From: Micromonospora wenchangensis
GTDB lineage: Bacteria; Actinomycetota; Actinomycetes; Mycobacteriales; Micromonosporaceae
Reading direction: 5' to 3'
NCBI RefSeq assembly: GCF_002210435.1
Contig: NZ_MZMV01000041.1
Location: forward strand, 1 to 64,000
DNA: 64,000 nt
Below, piece by piece: positions 60,040 to 64,000 of the stretch. Made by a program: the position numbers and the translations under genes. How positions within the stretch are numbered: the first letter of the stretch is position 1; the number at the start of each line of letters is the position of its first letter. The notes beneath the pieces are model-generated. The model did not search any database and had not been told where the DNA came from. It saw only the letters and a list, made by a program, of their open reading frames with translations.

Positions 60040-61338
60040 ATGGGTGAGGCGGCGGCCGATCCGCGTCGGCGGGTGCCCCGCACCGACACGCTGCTGGCCG
60101 ATCCGGCGCTGGCCGCGGCGGCGGCGACCCTCGGCCGGGCCCGGGTCAAAGCGGCCGTCGGCCACGCCCAGCAGCGGGCCCGGCACGGTGAGATCGGCCC
60201 CGACGAGGTCCGCGACGCCGCCCTCGCCGCGTTGCCCGCCCCGACCCCCCGGGCGGTGCTCAACGCCACCGGGGTGGTGCTGCACACCAACCTCGGTCGG
60301 GCCGTGCTGTCCCCGGCCGCCGTCGACGCGCTGGTCGCCGCCGCCGGCAGCACCGACGTGGAGTTGGACCTGGGCACCGGTCGCCGGGCCCGCCGCGGCC
60401 GGGAGGCGCTGGCCGCGCTGGCCGCCGCGGTGCCCGAAGCCACCGCCGTGCACGTGGTCAACAACGGGGCGGCGGCCCTGGTGCTCGCCGCGACCGCGCT
60501 GGCCGCCGGCCGGGAGATCGTGGTCAGCCGGGGTGAACTGGTGGAGATCGGCGACGGGTTCCGCCTGCCCGACCTGCTGGCCAGCACCGGCGCCCGGCTG
60601 CGCGAGGTCGGCACCACCAACCGCACCACCCGCGACGACTACGCCCGGGTGGTCGGCCCGGACACCGGTTTCGTCCTGAAGGTGCACCCGTCCAACTTCG
60701 TCGTCACCGGCTTCACCTCGGCCGTCGGCGTCGCCGAGCTGGCCACCCTCGGCGTGCCGGTGGTCGCCGACATCGGCTCCGGCCTGCTCACCGCCGACCC
60801 GCTGCTGCCCGCCGAGCCGGACGCCGCGAGCACCCTGCGGGCCGGGGCGCACCTGGTCACCGCCAGCGGCGACAAGCTCCTCGGCGGCCCGCAGGCCGGG
60901 TTGCTGCTCGGCGACGCCGACCTGGTCGACCGGTTGCGCCGGCACCCGCTGGCGCGGGCGTTGCGGGTCGACAAGCTGACCCTCGCCGCGCTCGCGGCCA
61001 CCCTGCACGGGCCGAGCACCCCGACCCGGGACGCCCTGCACGCCGACCCGGCCGTGCTGCGGGACCGTTGCGAACGGCTGCGCGACGCCCTCGGTGCCGA
61101 GGGGCGCAAGGCCGAGGTGGTGCCCAGCGTCGCCGTCGTCGGCGGGGGCGGCGCACCCGGCGTCGAGTTGGACTCGTGGGCGCTGAGCCTGCCCGAACGG
61201 TACGCCGCACCGCTGCGGCTGGGCGACCCGCCGGTGCTCGGCCGGGTGGTCCGGGGCCGGCTGCTGCTGGACCTGCGCTGCGTGTCCGCCGACGCCGACG
61301 ACACGCTGCGCGACGCGGTGCTGCGGACGGCCGAGTAG
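60040..61338 (+). CDS. selA: L-seryl-tRNA(Sec) selenium transferase
   Basis: 432 residues, a PLP enzyme of the aspartate aminotransferase fold: INNGAAALVLA-like VVNNGAAALVLAAT, SRGELVEIGDGFRLPDLLAS, HPSNFVVTGF and the PLP lysine K279 in TASGDKLLGGPQAGLL. It turns Ser-tRNA(Sec) into Sec-tRNA(Sec) with selenophosphate. ATG with GGGGGAG site, 26 bp after selC. selB follows after 2 bp, so selA-selB are an operon. Confidence 0.93.
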   Translation: MGEAAADPRRRVPRTDTLLADPALAAAAATLGRARVKAAVGHAQQRARHGEIGPDEVRDAALAALPAPTPRAVLNATGVVLHTNLGRAVLSPAAVDALVAAAGSTDVELDLGTGRRARRGREALAALAAAVPEATAVHVVNNGAAALVLAATALAAGREIVVSRGELVEIGDGFRLPDLLASTGARLREVGTTNRTTRDDYARVVGPDTGFVLKVHPSNFVVTGFTSAVGVAELATLGVPVVADIGSGLLTADPLLPAEPDAASTLRAGAHLVTASGDKLLGGPQAGLLLGDADLVDRLRRHPLARALRVDKLTLAALAATLHGPSTPTRDALHADPAVLRDRCERLRDALGAEGRKAEVVPSVAVVGGGGAPGVELDSWALSLPERYAAPLRLGDPPVLGRVVRGRLLLDLRCVSADADDTLRDAVLRTAE

Positions 61339-61340
61339 AG

Positions 61341-63098
61341 ATGCACGTCGTCGCCACCGCCGGGCACGTCGACCACGGCAAGTCCACCCTGGTCCGGGCG
61401 TTGACCGGGATGGAACCGGACCGGTGGGCGGAGGAACGCCGCCGGGGGATGACCATCGACCTCGGCTTCGCCTGGACCACCCTGCCCGGCGGCGACCCGG
61501 TCGCGTTCGTCGACGTGCCGGGGCACGAACGGTTCGTGCCGAACATGCTCGCCGGGGTGGGGCCGGTGCCGGCCGTGCTGGTGGTGGTCGCCGCCGACGA
61601 GGGGTGGATGCCGCAGTCGGCCGAACACCTGGCCGCCCTGCACGCCCTCGGGGTGTCCCACGGGCTGCTGGTGGTGACCCGGGCGGACCTGGCCGATCCG
61701 GGGCCGGCGACGGCGCAGGCCCACGCGCAGCTCGCGGCGACGTCGCTCGGCGCGGTGGAGTCGGTGGCGGTCAGCGCGGTCACCGGTGCCGGCCTGCCGG
61801 AGCTGCGCGCCGCCCTGGGCCGGCTGGTCGCCCGGCTGCCCGCGCCTGACCCGGACCGGCCGGTGCGGCTGTGGATCGACCGGGCGTTCACCATCCGGGG
61901 CAGCGGCACCGTCGTCACCGGCACCCTCGGCGGCGGTGAGCTGCGCGTCGGCGACCGGTTGACGCTCGCCACCACCGGTGAACCGGTCCGGGTGCGGGGC
62001 CTGCACCGGCTCGGGACGCCCACGCAGCGGGTCGCCGCGGTCGCCCGGGTGGCGGTCAACCTGCGCGGGACGCCCCGGGAGCGGCTCGGGCGCGGCGACG
62101 CGCTGCTCACCCCCGACCGGTTCCACCGGACCGACCTGGTCGACGTGCGGCTGGCCGGTGACCCGGCCGGTGACCTGCCGGCGACGCTGACCCTGCACGT
62201 CGGGTCGGCGGCCGTTGCCGTCCGGGTCCGGCCGTTGGGCGGCGACACCGTACGGCTGCGGCTGGCCCGTCCGCTGCCGCTGCTGACCGGGGACCGGGCG
62301 TTGCTGCGTGACCCGGGCCGGCACCACGTCTGCGGTGGGGTGACGGTGCTGGACGTGGCCCCGCCGCCGCTGTCCCGCCGGGGTGCCGCCGCCGCCCGCG
62401 CCGCCGTCCTGGCCGATCTGGACGGGCGTCCCGACCTGGCCGGTGAGCTGCGCCGCCGCCGGCTCGTGCGGGCCGCCGAGCTGATCCGGATGGGTGTCTC
62501 CGGCGACGCGACCCCGGTCGTCGGGGACTGGCTGGCCGACCCGGCGCACTGGCGGTGGCTGGGGGCGCGGCTGGTCGAGGAGGTCGCCGCCTGGGCGGCC
62601 GCGCACCCGCTGGAGCCGGACGCCCCCACCGAGGCGGTGCGGCAGCGCCTCGGCCTACCCGACCGCGCCCTGGTGGAGGCGCTGGTCCGGCCGCCGTTGA
62701 CGCTGCGGGCCGGCCGGATCGGCACCGGCGTCCCCGGGCTGCCCGAACCGGTGGCCCGCGCCATCGACCGGGTCCGGGGCGAGTACGCCGCCCATCCGTT
62801 CCGCGCGCCGGAGGCCGACCAACTCACCGCGCTGGGCCTGGGTCCCCGGGAGGTGGGTGCCGCCGTGCGGGCCGGTGCGCTGCTGCGGCTGGCGGAGAAC
62901 GTGGTGCTGCTGCCCGACGCCGCCGACGACGCGGTGCGGGTGCTCGCCCGGCTGCCGCAGCCGTTCACGCTCAGCGCCGCCCGGCAGGCCCTGGACACCA
63001 CCCGTCGGGTGGCGGTGCCGCTGCTGGAGCTGCTGGACCGGCGCGGGGTGACCCGTCGGCTGCCCGGCGACGAACGGATGGTGGTCGGCTCCGGTTGA
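61341..63098 (+). CDS. selB: Selenocysteine-specific elongation factor SelB
   Basis: 585 residues. GTPase motifs GHVDHGKST (G1), DVPGHERFV (G3) and VTRADL (G4), followed by beta-barrel domains and C-terminal winged helices (after about 370) that bind the SECIS hairpin. It delivers Sec-tRNA(Sec) to the UGA of fdnG. ATG two bases after the selA stop. Upstream in-frame sequence is inside selA and was not used. Confidence 0.93.
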   Translation: MHVVATAGHVDHGKSTLVRALTGMEPDRWAEERRRGMTIDLGFAWTTLPGGDPVAFVDVPGHERFVPNMLAGVGPVPAVLVVVAADEGWMPQSAEHLAALHALGVSHGLLVVTRADLADPGPATAQAHAQLAATSLGAVESVAVSAVTGAGLPELRAALGRLVARLPAPDPDRPVRLWIDRAFTIRGSGTVVTGTLGGGELRVGDRLTLATTGEPVRVRGLHRLGTPTQRVAAVARVAVNLRGTPRERLGRGDALLTPDRFHRTDLVDVRLAGDPAGDLPATLTLHVGSAAVAVRVRPLGGDTVRLRLARPLPLLTGDRALLRDPGRHHVCGGVTVLDVAPPPLSRRGAAAARAAVLADLDGRPDLAGELRRRRLVRAAELIRMGVSGDATPVVGDWLADPAHWRWLGARLVEEVAAWAAAHPLEPDAPTEAVRQRLGLPDRALVEALVRPPLTLRAGRIGTGVPGLPEPVARAIDRVRGEYAAHPFRAPEADQLTALGLGPREVGAAVRAGALLRLAENVVLLPDAADDAVRVLARLPQPFTLSAARQALDTTRRVAVPLLELLDRRGVTRRLPGDERMVVGSG

Positions 63099-63171
63099 CC
63101 GGCAGGTGTTCCCCGGGGGCGGTGGTGGCGAACGGCCCGCCGCCCGGTCCGGGGTCGCCTACCGTGACGCC

Positions 63172-63369
63172 ATGGACCCTTCGGCGGTCTGGCGGGACCG
63201 GAACCACCGCTGGCGGATCGAGGCGTACCGGGCACCGGACCTGCGGTTCGCCGTCTTCGCCACCAACGGCACCACCGAGTCGGCCCCGCTGTGGTTGTTC
63301 GGCATGGCGGCGTTGGCCCGCTGGTTGATGACGCACGCCATCTCCCTGGACGACCTGGAGACCATCTGA
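63172..63369 (+). CDS. Small hypothetical protein
   Basis: 65 residues: WRIEAYRAPDLRFAVFATNG then GMAALARWLMTHAISLDDLETI. Amphipathic, single small domain; no family known to me. It lies 73 bp after selB on the same strand and could be co-transcribed, but no functional link is visible. Confidence 0.5.
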   Translation: MDPSAVWRDRNHRWRIEAYRAPDLRFAVFATNGTTESAPLWLFGMAALARWLMTHAISLDDLETI

Positions 63370-63454
63370 CCCGTCCGCGCGCCACGTCGCCCGGACGGGG
63401 GAACCTGGCCGGAATGTCGGTTTTCCGGCCGAGGTCGCCCGTACGGTGCGGGGC

Positions 63455-63646
63455 GTGAAGGACCGAGGAATACGGACGTTTCTGGCGGTGCTCGCCGGCC
63501 TCGCGGTGATCTACTTCGGGGTGACCGGGCACCGCTCCACCGAGGACGGTGGCGGGGTCTCCGGCGGTGTGGTGCTGCTGGCCCTGCTGGCCGCCCTGCT
63601 GGTGTGGTACCTGACCAAGCCGGCGGGCAACAAGCCGGTCGACTGA
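63455..63646 (+). CDS. Small membrane protein
   Basis: 63 residues with two hydrophobic helices (FLAVLAGLAVIYFGVTG and GGVVLLALLAALLVWYL) and a short basic start. GTG at 63455; an upstream in-frame GTG at 63446 is possible. No family known to me. The convergent endonuclease-like gene ends 12 bp away. Confidence 0.55.
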   Translation: MKDRGIRTFLAVLAGLAVIYFGVTGHRSTEDGGGVSGGVVLLALLAALLVWYLTKPAGNKPVD

Positions 63647-63657
63647 CCGGCCGCGCC

Positions 63658-64000
63658 TCAGCGGGCCGCGGCGGCGGTGCGCGTCACCTCGCCCGCCGAC
63701 TCCTCACCGAGGGCCACCCGCACCAGCGCCGACGCGAGCCGGCCGAAGTCCGGCGCGGCGACCAGCCCGGCCAACCCGTGCGGATCGGCCGGGAGGCCGA
63801 GGCGTCTCGCCCCCGCCAGGGTGCGCCGGTCGGCGTACGGGCGGACGTCCGGCCAGACCGTCTGCACCTCCCGCAGGAAGATGTCCGCCCCGGTCGGGCC
63901 GATCCCCGGGAACTCGGTCAGCCGTCGCCGCAGCGCCGCCGGTTCACCCCCGCTCTCCCGGTGCATCCGCCGCAGGTCACCGTGCCAGCGGTCCAGGCAC
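63658..64000 (-). CDS. Helix-hairpin-helix endonuclease-like protein (5' end beyond window)
   Basis: The reading frame is open to the window edge, so the true start lies outside; a Met at 63966 is internal. LTEFPGIGPTGADIFLREVQ is a helix-hairpin-helix of the DNA glycosylase/endonuclease III superfamily, followed by VRPYADRRTLAGARRLGLP. Catalytic residues and any Fe-S cluster are not in the visible part. Likely a DNA repair or DNA-binding protein. Confidence 0.6.
   Translation of the reverse strand, partial: CLDRWHGDLRRMHRESGGEPAALRRRLTEFPGIGPTGADIFLREVQTVWPDVRPYADRRTLAGARRLGLPADPHGLAGLVAAPDFGRLASALVRVALGEESAGEVTRTAAAAR

Noticed and set aside
53866..63098. Mobile element carrying the selenocysteine cassette
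   Set aside because: No integrase, transposase, flanking direct repeats or att-like duplication of the tRNA end was found, although the compact layout would suit transfer.
1..64000. Further selenoprotein genes with in-frame TGA
   Set aside because: All other genes with recognisable families end at natural lengths; I found no second case of family similarity continuing past a TGA. The pip interruption is TAG, not TGA.

Overview
The window is GC-rich DNA (third codon positions almost all G or C) from a filamentous actinobacterium. A mycothiol-dependent formaldehyde dehydrogenase (mscR), an EspC/YbaB-type ESX-like cluster, Tat-exported hydrolases, a class F sortase and many GTG starts all point to Actinomycetota. 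A Micromonosporaceae member (Micromonospora-like) is the best guess, but that is an inference from gene content and base composition. I see no rRNA, CRISPR array, insertion sequence or phage; the layout looks chromosomal.

Layout. 1-4.8 kb: a truncated M23 peptidase with repeats, a divergent amino-acid exporter/LysR pair, and a divergent GlxA-type regulator/DJ-1 protein pair. 4.9-10.1 kb: the most accessory-looking stretch, with a phosphotransferase, a DUF6308-like protein, a Cys-rich protein with a GIY-YIG-like end, and a four-gene overlapping minus-strand operon (YbaB-like, EspC-like, a large protein ending in an HExxH metallopeptidase-like domain, and a small zinc-ribbon protein). I read the operon as a type VII secreted toxin with a candidate immunity protein. 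10.3-17.7 kb: a secreted protein made of four 126-bp repeats, an atypical SDR, a glutamate-synthase-like FMN protein, a Tat-exported amidase, and a proline iminopeptidase gene broken by one amber codon beside its MarR regulator. 17.8-26.8 kb: a pseudokinase-like receptor, an MscS-like channel, an MFS carrier, a C39-like secreted protease, CorA, and a sortase with a candidate surface substrate. 27-38.7 kb: metabolic and repair genes including a serpin, a lycopene cyclase, RNase H, a Cys-cluster/pentapeptide fusion, a BVMO-SDR operon and an Fe-S photolyase-like protein. 38.8-53 kb: transporters, the mscR-MBL mycothiol pair, PhoD, a UshA-like nucleotidase, a prenyl reductase and dehydrogenases. 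52.9-53.9 kb: a two-gene AbiEii-like nucleotidyltransferase module.

54.3-63.1 kb is a complete local selenocysteine cassette: a formate dehydrogenase alpha gene with an in-frame UGA at codon 190 and a SECIS-like hairpin directly after it, its Fe-S beta subunit and NrfD-type membrane subunit (overlapping genes), then tRNA-Sec (selC), selA and selB. Only selD is missing from the window. The selenoprotein and its decoding machinery therefore travel together: SelA loads the tRNA, SelB delivers it to the UGA, and the enzyme would feed formate electrons through the Fe-S subunit into the quinone pool.

Several convergent gene pairs are separated by long GC-rich stem-loops (11-16 bp stems, no U-tract), which I list as likely factor-dependent or hairpin-only terminators.
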